From contig CAJFPH010000177.1 in assembly GCA_904398645.1 (NCBI GenBank), positions 1 through 5,137 on the forward strand: a stretch of 5,137 nucleotides of DNA. The letters run 5' to 3'. The notes under the pieces were generated by a model. That model worked only from the letters and a program-made list of their open reading frames with translations. It ran no database searches and was not told the origin of the DNA. The translations under genes and the position numbers were made by a program. The DNA is from Allobutyricicoccus pentlandensis (GTDB lineage Bacteria; Bacillota; Clostridia; Oscillospirales; QAMX01). Each line of letters starts with the position of its first letter. The first letter of the stretch is position 1. Below, one piece after another: positions 1-5,109 of this stretch.

Positions 1-83
1 CTTATGGCAGGGGAATCTGCGGCGGCATCATCCTGCATGGCGCCGAGGACTTGGCGAAGGCCCAGTACAGCGTACATACCTAA
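1..83 (+). CDS. C-terminal tail of an unidentified plus-strand gene
   Basis: An open frame enters from the left edge (codons from base 3) and stops at TAA 81-83. It gives 26 visible residues, beginning YGRGICGGIILHG and ending in AQYSVHT. The glycine-rich GICGG-IILHG stretch and the SVHT ending look like a real conserved protein end, and a strong terminator follows 33 bases later, so this frame is preferred over the other two. I have an impression of similar tails in small uncharacterised proteins of Firmicutes conjugative elements, but I cannot name the family from 26 residues. The first 60 bases are 38/60 G+C, well above the minus-strand genes next to it, which suggests a different origin from the cargo operon. 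Confidence 0.5.
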   Translation, partial: YGRGICGGIILHGAEDLAKAQYSVHT

Positions 84-116
84 ACAGTACGCTGATTTCG
101 TGTAACAAACGCAGCG

Positions 117-159
117 CCGCCGGGCAGAGGGAGTTTCCTTCTGCCCGGCGGTATTTTTT
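117..159 (+). terminator. rho-independent terminator after the left-edge gene
   Basis: An 11-bp perfect GC-rich stem (CCGCCGGGCAG at 117-127 with CTGCCCGGCGG at 141-151) can be extended inward by about four more pairs, one of them G-T, to a loop near 132-136. It is followed by the T-rich run TATTTTTT at 152-159, so it works in the plus direction. It lies between convergent genes. On the minus strand the stem is preceded by an A-run but not followed by a clean T-run, so it may stop the leftward operon only partly. No other terminator is seen after base 198 on the minus strand. Confidence 0.9.
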
Positions 160-197
160 GCGCTATATATTAACAGGAAATAGATGTTCCAAAGAGT

Positions 198-449
198 CTA
201 TTCACTAATTGGAACTGGATCATTTGCGGGAACATTGCTACCAAATCCAATGATGCACCACAGTAAGAAGGCAAAGTATAGGACGCATAAGCCGATAACG
301 ATATAAGCGATAATTCTCATGCTTTTCCAATTCTTTTTCTTCCCTACTACGATCATAACGCAAGCAGCGATAAATATTAGTATAGTGAAAGCTACGAAGA
401 CATGACTGAAAAGGATGCCATTCACTAATCCGTCAAACACTTCCTTCAC
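198..449 (-). CDS. small two-helix membrane protein, function unknown
   Basis: This 83-residue protein has a short N-terminus, a first hydrophobic segment at about residues 13-36, a basic connector (GKKKNWK, about 36-42), a second hydrophobic segment at about 45-69, and a short acidic tail ending in PISE. The positive connector predicts a cytoplasmic loop with both ends outside. There is no recognisable family, and two-helix proteins of this kind include immunity-like, holin-like and envelope-stress proteins, so no function is given. The start is uncertain: the frame opens with GTG at 449 after a weak GCGGGG stretch, and a GTG at residue 9 is possible. It is separated from the preceding gene by 123 bases holding a good sigma-A-like promoter, so it may be expressed independently of the ECF operon. 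Stop is TAG at 198-200. Confidence 0.65.
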   Translation of the reverse strand: MKEVFDGLVNGILFSHVFVAFTILIFIAACVMIVVGKKKNWKSMRIIAYIVIGLCVLYFAFLLWCIIGFGSNVPANDPVPISE

Positions 450-506
450 CCCGCTTGAAGAAATACGAATCTATAAAAGCTGAGACCGTTTACCCAAAGT
501 AGAGAC

Positions 507-534
507 ATTATATCTTGATGTGTAGTCCTCACAA
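507..534 (-). promoter_or_regulatory. predicted sigma-A-type promoter for the 198-449 gene
   Basis: On the minus strand a perfect -10 box TATAAT (507-512) is preceded after 16 bases by TTGTGA (529-534), a 4/6 match to the -35 consensus. Transcription would start about 50 bases before the GTG at 449. It lies in the 123-base gap between two minus-strand genes, the longest gap inside the minus-strand cluster, which fits a separate transcription unit. The rest of this gap shows nothing convincing. The leader has a repeated GTCTC (about 502-506 and 482-486 on the minus strand) of unknown meaning. Confidence 0.5.
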
Positions 535-572
535 TACTGTATAAGCAAGAGTTTGCAATGACTCGCTCTGAG

Positions 573-1106
573 TTATCCTTGCCTATTAACCCAAGTCTCT
601 CCATCCTGATTGCAATATATTTTAATGCTTGCCTCAGAATTTACAGAATTGTCCGTGTTATAAAGAACAAAAGTAACATAACCATATACTTGCGTAGGTG
701 TAAGATTATTTCGTCCTTCATTCTCTGCTACTGGCCGTAAATTGCTATTTTGATCAACCATAGTAATTTTATTGCTCGTATCATAGCAGGTTGCAAGAGT
801 ACCATCATATGAAAATTTGGCTGTAAAAATATGTTCTGATATCTTAGCGCCGCTACTTATGTAATAAAAATACCCTGTATAAGAATCACTGGTATATCTT
901 TTTGTTGCAAACAAACCGATAGAACTGTTATCCAATTCGGTTTCGTCCGTTTTATATAGAACAAAACCAATTTCATCATTTACTAAATAATCTAGAACGG
1001 CCTCATTAGCATCAGCAGTGGTATCTTCATGTGCAAATGCGTTTAATGGAAGTCCAAAGAGGCAAATGGAAAGAATTATCATTGTAAGAAATTTGGATAC
1101 TTTCAT
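573..1106 (-). CDS. secreted protein, paralogue of the upstream 205-aa protein
   Basis: This is a 177-residue exported protein. Residues 1-25 form a signal peptide (basic start MKVSK, hydrophobic core, cleavage likely after AFA before HED). The mature part is rich in Tyr, Ser, Thr and Asn and has alternating hydrophobic patterns typical of a beta-rich fold. It carries two cysteines (about C107 and C165) that could pair once exported. There is no sortase motif, lipobox or membrane anchor, so it should be released or held non-covalently. From about residue 45 it aligns with the protein at 1119-1736: FVLYKTDETELD against FVLSKDLETFD, GYFYYISS against GRYYKVSN, YDGT against YTGT, and EASIKIYCNQDGETW against DAEIYIIVKKDGSW. 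The SD is AAGGAGGGG, 12 bases after the previous stop, so the two are surely co-transcribed. Function unknown. Confidence 0.85.
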   Translation of the reverse strand: MKVSKFLTMIILSICLFGLPLNAFAHEDTTADANEAVLDYLVNDEIGFVLYKTDETELDNSSIGLFATKRYTSDSYTGYFYYISSGAKISEHIFTAKFSYDGTLATCYDTSNKITMVDQNSNLRPVAENEGRNNLTPTQVYGYVTFVLYNTDNSVNSEASIKIYCNQDGETWVNRQG

Positions 1107-1118
1107 ATAGCCCCCTCC

Positions 1119-1736
1119 TTAGTCTACATTGATAGCACTGTAGTTTCCTTTTGAATTCCAAGAGCCATCTTTTTTTACAATGATATAGATTTCAGCATCC
1201 TCAGCGTAATTTCCAGTACTGTTATTTTTTAGCCGATATTTTCCAATAAATTTTTTCCCGTTAGTTACAGTTTCTTCGGAATCTGTTGCAGTTGCTGTAT
1301 ACTGACCTTGATATTTGTAGGTAATATCATGGTATACATCCCAAATAGCATTTTTCACAGTGGTGCCAGTATAATCAACACTTCCGTGATTCCCATAATT
1401 AGAGATAGTTTCTTCATTTGACACCTTGTAATAGCGACCGGATAAAGCCCAATTAACAGTCTCCGTAGCTTGTGCTGACCTTAATGTTGATGGAGTTCGC
1501 GTAACCCAAACTTCAACGGTAATTTCGTTGCCCAGATCAGGATCAAAGGTTTCCAAATCTTTGGAAAGAACAAACCTTGTCTCACCAGCATTGATTCGGT
1601 CTTGTATTTCCTGGCTTAAGTCATCACTTGAAACTTCGTAACTTGTAGCAGGAGTTTCAGCAGCTAATGCAACGGTTGAGAATGAAAGCGATAGAACAAC
1701 AACCATTGAAAGGAATAACGAAATAATTCTTTTCAT
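1119..1736 (-). CDS. secreted beta-rich protein, function unknown
   Basis: This is a 205-residue exported protein. The signal peptide covers about residues 1-25 (MKRIISLFLS start, cleavage near ALA/AET). A short acidic, probably helical stretch follows (about 33-50, SSDDLSQEIQDRI), then a Thr/Tyr/Asn-rich region to the end with the pattern of a beta-sandwich. There is no cysteine in the mature part and no anchor. It shares a common architecture with the gene after it (573-1106), from FVL-K--ET at about residue 55 to AEIYI---DGSW at about 181-193, so the pair is probably an old tandem duplication. The ribosome site AAGGAGG lies 7 bases before ATG at 1736. The preceding gene ends 23 bases upstream and the next starts 12 bases downstream, both inside one operon. 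I do not recognise a named domain with confidence. Confidence 0.85.
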   Translation of the reverse strand: MKRIISLFLSMVVVLSLSFSTVALAAETPATSYEVSSDDLSQEIQDRINAGETRFVLSKDLETFDPDLGNEITVEVWVTRTPSTLRSAQATETVNWALSGRYYKVSNEETISNYGNHGSVDYTGTTVKNAIWDVYHDITYKYQGQYTATATDSEETVTNGKKFIGKYRLKNNSTGNYAEDAEIYIIVKKDGSWNSKGNYSAINVD

Positions 1737-1759
1737 TTTGAATCCTCCTTACCCATCAT

Positions 1760-2461
1760 TCATCCTTTCCTTTTAGAGCTTTTCATAACATAGTAAGTGC
1801 AAATAACAGCACCTAGAAAAATAACCACACAAATACCGATATATACTAATGAATGAGACTGTTCAATGCCAGTGCCTTCTGTATTGTAATGCTCACTCGT
1901 CAATGTATCCTTAATCTGTGTCAAAATATCTTCTGCACTTATATTTGCAACAGCAGATGCTTGGCTGGCAATGGAAGTATATGTTTCATGTCCTCCTTCT
2001 GATATTAAAAAGCCAAAATCTCCGCTTAACTGTGGAATCTCTATAAAATAGCTATTTGCTGCATCGAATTGCTTTACTGCAGTGGCAAAATCTAATCCCA
2101 TTGTATATGCGCCAATCATCCATACGCCATTGGAATTAACCACTGTGAAAGCCCCCAAACAGTCTCCGCTTTCTGTAACTACTGGAATACTATATTCATT
2201 TTTGAATGACAAGGTATCAACCAAAGAATTGCTATCGGCCGAAACATTCATAGTGGTATAAACAGGTACAACATTCTCATAGTCCAAATATGCATCGGAG
2301 GTTTCTGCCCAGCTTTGAATATCTGCTGAAGAAATATCCATCTGAATTTCAGAAACAATATCATCAGAAGCATGTAGCGATGTTGCTTCAGTCGCAAAAG
2401 CTAGTGAAGCATTCATAATACATAAAGTTGCTATGAGTAAAATAGCAAAAATCTTCTTCAT
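1760..2461 (-). CDS. type I surface protein with C-terminal membrane anchor
   Basis: This 233-residue protein has a signal peptide at about 1-23 (MKKIFAILL start, cleavage near AFA/TEA), an extracellular domain of about 180 residues, one transmembrane helix at about 205-226, and a positively charged tail KSSKRKG that would stay in the cytoplasm. The ectodomain starts acidic and helical (about 33-60). Its core has strand-like segments (VVPVYTTMN at 64-72; YSIPVV, then LGAFTVVNSNGVWMIGAY at about 102-119) recalling the substrate-side domains that accompany secreted peptidases, but no family can be named. A single ectodomain cysteine (C101) is present. There is no LPxTG sortase motif, so anchoring is by the helix itself. 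A strong AGGAGG lies 6 bases before ATG at 2461, only 17 bases after the protease stop codon. It may hold or control the protease or the other exported proteins at the membrane (inference). Confidence 0.85.
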   Translation of the reverse strand: MKKIFAILLIATLCIMNASLAFATEATSLHASDDIVSEIQMDISSADIQSWAETSDAYLDYENVVPVYTTMNVSADSNSLVDTLSFKNEYSIPVVTESGDCLGAFTVVNSNGVWMIGAYTMGLDFATAVKQFDAANSYFIEIPQLSGDFGFLISEGGHETYTSIASQASAVANISAEDILTQIKDTLTSEHYNTEGTGIEQSHSLVYIGICVVIFLGAVICTYYVMKSSKRKG

Positions 2462-2478
2462 ATTTATCCTCCTCGCTG

Positions 2479-3051
2479 TCAGGAAATTTTAATTGTTGCA
2501 TCCCAGTATTGTGTCCTGCTGGAATCGGTTATGGTTGAATAATTATATGTCGTTTCATAATCAGAAGCAGGATTCCTTACTTTGAAACGATTATTGTCTG
2601 AGTCAACAGAGTATACTACAACGGCATGGCCGCTTTTTCGAGAACCGTTTGAATAGGTGCCTAACGCTATAATTAGTGGAACATGATTATTCATATAGGA
2701 CTTCATTGAACTAATTGAGATAGTTCCCGATGAACGAGTTGCTGTATAGTCGCTGTTGGTAGCAAATTCCATACCTTCCTTATAATCACTGGCATCCCCA
2801 GGTTCATTAGGATATGGATTCGATGAAGTCCCCTTAACATTTTGAACGATATCCCATTGATCGTAGGTTGTATATCCCAAATAATGAGAGCTCATTTCCA
2901 AGCAAGCAGCCCAGCACCACTGTGTTTTCGCCTGTCGCACTAAATCGACACCGATGGTAATGTATGCAGCGTACACCGTTGTAGTTCCTGCAAGCAGCAT
3001 ACACGCCATAATCCAAATAGCAACAATCCGAGAAATTATTTTCTGTTTCAT
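2479..3051 (-). CDS. secreted papain-like cysteine protease (AvrRpt2/C39-like)
   Basis: This 190-residue predicted extracellular thiol protease has a signal peptide at 1-28 (cleavage near VYA/AY). The catalytic block is QAKTQWCWAAC, with nucleophile Cys46 and Gln40 or Gln44 as oxyanion-hole candidates. The general-base motif is GHAVVVYSVD with His142, and Asn160 in VRNPASD is the likely third member. The order Cys, His, Asn/Asp and the WCWAA motif are characteristic of the AvrRpt2-like/C39-like papain superfamily. A peptidase domain of about 160 residues is near the minimum for that group. Unusually, Cys46 lies only about 17 residues after the predicted signal cleavage, so there is no normal inhibitory pro-domain. 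The SD AAAGGTGG precedes ATG at 3051. It sits between the small secreted protein and the membrane-anchored protein. A cysteine-dependent role other than proteolysis, such as amidase or transglutaminase-like activity, cannot be excluded. Confidence 0.85.
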   Translation of the reverse strand: MKQKIISRIVAIWIMACMLLAGTTTVYAAYITIGVDLVRQAKTQWCWAACLEMSSHYLGYTTYDQWDIVQNVKGTSSNPYPNEPGDASDYKEGMEFATNSDYTATRSSGTISISSMKSYMNNHVPLIIALGTYSNGSRKSGHAVVVYSVDSDNNRFKVRNPASDYETTYNYSTITDSSRTQYWDATIKIS

Positions 3052-3105
3052 TTAAGCGATTCCACCTTTCGTTTTGGCTTCTTAGTTAACAATTCTGTAT
3101 TTACA

Positions 3106-3459
3106 CTACTTACAAGTACCTTCTATTGATACTCTTTGATAATCCACGCTGTTGATTGTAACATCTACGGTTAGTTCATAGGTTCGACCTCTTGTAACCT
3201 GAGCTGAATTACTGAATAGCAGATATCCTGTTCCAGATGCATCCCAGTCTGCAATACAGGTGGAACCATCCCAAAGAGCAATGTCCGCTTCAACACGATC
3301 CGTACCATGATTGGCAGAAACAGAAACGCGGCAGTTGGCAGTCGTACCATCAAAAGAAATGGCCGGCAGGATCGTGATCACACGGGGAGAGGCTGCGTAT
3401 GCTGGTACTGCCAGCAACAGTGCAAGAACAAAAACAAGCGGAATAAATCTTTTTTTCAC
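3106..3459 (-). CDS. small secreted beta-rich protein, first exported gene of the operon
   Basis: This is a 117-residue exported protein if read from GTG at 3459, which is chosen over the in-frame ATG at 3477. The GTG has a strong AAGGGGG site 8 bases upstream and gives a textbook signal peptide (VKKRF then a hydrophobic core, cleavage near AYA/ASP at residue 22), while the ATG lies inside a hairpin stem without a good SD. The mature part of about 95 residues alternates hydrophobic and polar residues (RVSVSANHGTDRVEADIALW; YELTVDVTINSVDY), as in an immunoglobulin-like or similar beta sandwich. Cysteines are at about 43, 68 and 116, so one pair could form and one stay free. I recall similar small secreted proteins in gut Firmicutes but no assigned function. 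It directly precedes the protease, which makes it a candidate partner, substrate or inhibitor (inference). Confidence 0.8.
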   Translation of the reverse strand: MKKRFIPLVFVLALLLAVPAYAASPRVITILPAISFDGTTANCRVSVSANHGTDRVEADIALWDGSTCIADWDASGTGYLLFSNSAQVTRGRTYELTVDVTINSVDYQRVSIEGTCK

Positions 3460-3467
3460 AGAGATAA

Positions 3468-3507
3468 CCCCCTTCATTCGGTTTATCCCGTAAACGAATG
3501 AAGGGGG
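3468..3507 (-). promoter_or_regulatory. long hairpin sequestering the Shine-Dalgarno of the exported module
   Basis: A perfect 13-bp inverted repeat (CCCCCTTCATTCG at 3468-3480 and CGAATGAAGGGGG at 3495-3507) continues, after one bulged base, with four more pairs (TTTA with TAAA) around a short loop of CGGGA on the minus strand. It lies 28 bases after the anti-sigma stop codon. Its 3' arm in the mRNA contains AAGGGGG, the ribosome site for the GTG at 3459, and the alternative ATG at 3477. No T-run follows on either strand, so it is not a standard terminator. Likely roles are translational control of the exported genes, a processing or stabilising hairpin separating regulator and effector mRNA, or a dyad DNA operator. 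Confidence 0.8.
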
Positions 3508-3535
3508 TCATTTTGGACAGTAGTTTTCTTGTTTT

Positions 3536-4213
3536 TTAAGATTTTTTTTGCACACCTTCTGCCAGCTTAACCATTGTGTCTTTAGAAAAAGTAGATGTAA
3601 TACAAAACATCATATCTCCGTCCTCTGAGGCCCATGTCAAAACATTGGCCGAATCGGGATCATTGGAGCGGTAAAATTCTGCAATAACATTTCCAACCTG
3701 AACATTCTGTATTTCAGAATTTTCATCTTGAACAAACAGACTTATAGAGTCATCACCTTGCGAATAAGAAAACTGGATGATATTATCAGATAAATCCTGA
3801 TACACAATAACGGAATTTCCATCTGCCTCTAACCGGCTGATTTCTGAAAATCCAGCGGGCAGCCATGACAATTCATATTCTTCTATCTCACTTTCTGCTG
3901 GAGCATCCCCAATAAATCGATATTCGACAAATGCTTCGTACTGTTCACGCACCCATGCAAAAAAGGCCGCTCTCGCCTCTGTGTCCACTGTCAGCCATGA
4001 ACTGCCGGCAATAATCACAGCAAACACTATGCAGGCAGCCTGTTTGAGTAGCCTATAGAGAACAGGATGCTTTGCTCTGCGGACAATACGGCGCATCCGT
4101 TTCTGAAACAATTCTGAAAATTCATGCACACATTCTTCTGGTGCAGGAAGTGAATCTCTGATGGCCTGATCCGCTTCTGCAGCCGCTTTTTTCAGCATTT
4201 CCTCGCTGATCAC
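3536..4213 (-). CDS. transmembrane anti-sigma factor, DUF4367-type
   Basis: This 225-residue single-pass protein is expected to hold the neighbouring ECF sigma factor inactive at the membrane. The cytoplasmic N-terminus (about 1-54) is helical with a basic cluster (KRMRRIVRRAKH, about 38-49) before one transmembrane helix at about 55-75. The extracellular part matches what I know of DUF4367 domains: YELSWLPAGF near 113-122, a central VIVYQDLSDNIIQFSYSQ region at about 135-152, and a C-terminal TWASEDGDMMFCITSTFSKDTMVKLAEGV block at about 193-221 in which W-EDG--M-I-S-FS is the key pattern. No zinc-binding HxxxCxxC anti-sigma motif is seen. The start is GTG at 4213 with AAGGAGGG six bases upstream. 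Its first base lies inside the end of the sigma gene (GTGA overlap), so translation is probably coupled to give matched amounts. Confidence 0.85.
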   Translation of the reverse strand: MISEEMLKKAAAEADQAIRDSLPAPEECVHEFSELFQKRMRRIVRRAKHPVLYRLLKQAACIVFAVIIAGSSWLTVDTEARAAFFAWVREQYEAFVEYRFIGDAPAESEIEEYELSWLPAGFSEISRLEADGNSVIVYQDLSDNIIQFSYSQGDDSISLFVQDENSEIQNVQVGNVIAEFYRSNDPDSANVLTWASEDGDMMFCITSTFSKDTMVKLAEGVQKKS

Positions 4214-4728
4214 AGAATTCCCTCCTTCTCACATAACTTTTTCAGTTTCTGCTTTGCGCGTTGATCCAGCTTGATTGCCGCAGGGAGAGAAATTCCCATC
4301 ATTCCAGCAATCTCTCGGACACTATACCCATGATGATAACGGAGCAAGATCATTTCCCGATATCTTGCCGGAAGTTGTAAAATACATTTGGTCAATGTAT
4401 TATCGCCATCATAATAAACATCCATTCCGTCAATCTCGTCAATCAACTCCACGGTAGGATGACTTTTGATCTTTCGGTATATATCTATTGCCTTGTTCTC
4501 AACTATAGTAACGACATAGCTATGTGTTTTTGGACACACAGGTTCATCGATTTTTTTAATATTTTCTGCTATTTTTACGAAGGCCTGATGAACGGCATCC
4601 TCCGCATCATGCTCATTATGTAAAATGTCATAGGCGACATGAAACATCAGGCCACGATACTCCAGATAAAGTTGCTCAAATTTGGACTTTTCCTCTGGGG
4701 TTTCAATCATTTGGAGATAGATCATCAT
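4210..4728 (-). CDS. ECF-type RNA polymerase sigma-70 family factor
   Basis: This 172-residue alternative sigma factor directs RNA polymerase to target promoters once released from the anti-sigma protein. Region 2 spans about 17-87, with the core-binding segment FHVAYDILHNEHDAEDAVHQAF (29-50, invariant-type DAEDAVHQAF), followed by ENKAIDIYRK. A linker with a DEIDGMDVYYDGDN stretch follows, then region 4 at about 112-166 with the helix-turn-helix YSVREIAGMMGISLPAAIKLDQRAK. Only regions 2 and 4 are present, and the length is normal for the ECF class. ATG at 4728 is chosen because GGAGGT (4736-4741) lies 7 bases upstream. It is the first gene of the cassette and overlaps the anti-sigma gene by 4 bases. 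Autoregulation is common in such pairs, but the visible promoter looks housekeeping-like, so basal expression may be constitutive. Confidence 0.93.
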   Translation of the reverse strand: MMIYLQMIETPEEKSKFEQLYLEYRGLMFHVAYDILHNEHDAEDAVHQAFVKIAENIKKIDEPVCPKTHSYVVTIVENKAIDIYRKIKSHPTVELIDEIDGMDVYYDGDNTLTKCILQLPARYREMILLRYHHGYSVREIAGMMGISLPAAIKLDQRAKQKLKKLCEKEGIL

Positions 4729-4758
4729 AGGGCAAACCTCCAGTCAATACCTGCTTAA

Positions 4759-4788
4759 ATTTTAGCATAGTACACGGTAATTCAACAA
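4759..4788 (-). promoter_or_regulatory. predicted extended -10 promoter of the sigma operon
   Basis: Upstream of the sigma gene on the minus strand, TAAAAT (4759-4764, 5/6 to the -10 consensus) is directly preceded by TGC (4765-4767), forming an extended TGnTAAAAT box. A weak -35 TTGTTG (4783-4788) lies 18 bases further upstream. Start of transcription would fall near 4752, giving a leader of about 25 bases that contains the GGAGGT ribosome site. Nothing resembling a typical ECF -35 GGAAC with a CGT-like -10 was found here. Confidence 0.5.
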
Positions 4789-4830
4789 GAGGTGACTGCC
4801 TATCTAAGATACAGCCGGCAAGGAGGTGGT

Positions 4831-4878
4831 ATGTTGCCTGTACTCTTTGCGGGAGAAATATCAGGAGGGTTCTTGTAG
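4831..4878 (+). CDS. possible 15-residue leader peptide with strong ribosome site
   Basis: On the plus strand, AAGGAGG at 4820-4826 followed by TGGT and ATG (4831) starts a frame encoding MLPVLFAGEISGGFL, ending in TAG at 4876-4878. The ribosome site is as good as any in the window, but spacing is short (4 bases), no clear plus-strand promoter precedes it, and no plus-strand gene follows before the terminator at 5059. It is divergent to the sigma operon. It could be a leader peptide, a small exported-type peptide, or a chance match. Low confidence. Confidence 0.2.
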   Translation: MLPVLFAGEISGGFL

Positions 4879-5004
4879 ACAGGTAAAACAAAGTTGCTGC
4901 CAAGCTCTGTCCGTTTCGACTTCCTGCTCTTGCGTTTTGATATGCTATATGGTACTCTTTCATCATAAGGGCCATATAAAATAGGAAAACTGCAAATATA
5001 AGGC

Positions 5005-5028
5005 TTTTCGGAGCCTACAATCCGAAAA
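5005..5028. repeat. AT-rich inverted repeat, possible operator
   Basis: TTTTCGGA (5005-5012) and TCCGAAAA (5021-5028) form a perfect 8-bp dyad around the 8-base centre GCCTACAA. A competing 5-bp pair AGGCT/AGCCT (5001-5005 and 5012-5016) overlaps it. No T-run follows on the minus strand and the stem is AT-rich, so it is a better candidate for a protein-binding dyad than for a terminator. It sits just upstream of a plus-strand TATAAT at 5031. Confidence 0.4.
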
Positions 5029-5058
5029 AATATAATAAAAGTCTATCACATTACGCTG

Positions 5059-5092
5059 AAAGCCGTCCGGGTAAAATCTGGGCGGCTTTTTT
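5059..5092 (+). terminator. rho-independent terminator at the right edge
   Basis: AAAGCCGTCC (5059-5068) pairs with GGGCGGCTTT (5080-5089) as a 10-bp stem with one G-T wobble and an 11-base loop, ending in a run of six T (5087-5092). Orientation is plus. It has no visible plus-strand gene in front of it, so it may end a short transcript or leader, or insulate the next plus-strand gene from read-through. Confidence 0.85.
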
Positions 5093-5109
5093 GCGTGGTG
5101 GACTTGGAA

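Larger units (their letters stand above)
4789..5058. other. 270-base region with no convincing gene
   Basis: This stretch between the sigma operon promoter and the right terminator holds no gene I can support. An uninterrupted 90-codon minus-strand frame runs from 4975 to 4703, overlapping the sigma gene start, but none of its first ATG codons has a ribosome site and its protein shows no recognisable domain. A plus-strand 15-codon reading frame with an excellent ribosome site lies at 4831-4878, and an 8-bp dyad lies at 5005-5028. A TATAAT at 5031-5036 on the plus strand has no good -35. The region may carry regulatory sequence for the cassette or be the junction between cargo and its host element. 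Confidence 0.5.

Noticed and set aside
482..506. Repeated GTCTC spaced by about 15 bases in the leader of the 198-449 gene
   Set aside because: Five-base repeat, easily expected by chance; no dyad or known operator pattern.
558..740. Plus-strand 60-codon frame over the 573-1106 gene
   Set aside because: Shadow of a well-supported secreted-protein gene; no ribosome site and no protein-like features.
3475..3477. ATG at 3477 as start of the small secreted protein
   Set aside because: It lies in the hairpin stem without a good ribosome site and adds six residues before an otherwise standard signal peptide; GTG at 3459 has AAGGGGG at ideal spacing.
3307..3501. Two overlapping plus-strand frames (3307-3501 and 3311-3493) opposite the small secreted protein
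   Set aside because: They run through the signal-peptide region of the minus-strand gene and the hairpin, lack ribosome sites, and look like antisense shadows.
3468..3507. Hairpin as a rho-independent terminator or insertion-element end
   Set aside because: No T-run on either strand, no flanking target-site duplication, and operon genes continue directly after it.
4703..4975. 90-codon minus-strand open frame overlapping the start of the sigma gene
   Set aside because: No ribosome binding site before any of its early ATG codons, overlap of about 26 bases with a well-supported gene, no recognisable domain; kept only as part of the unexplained region.
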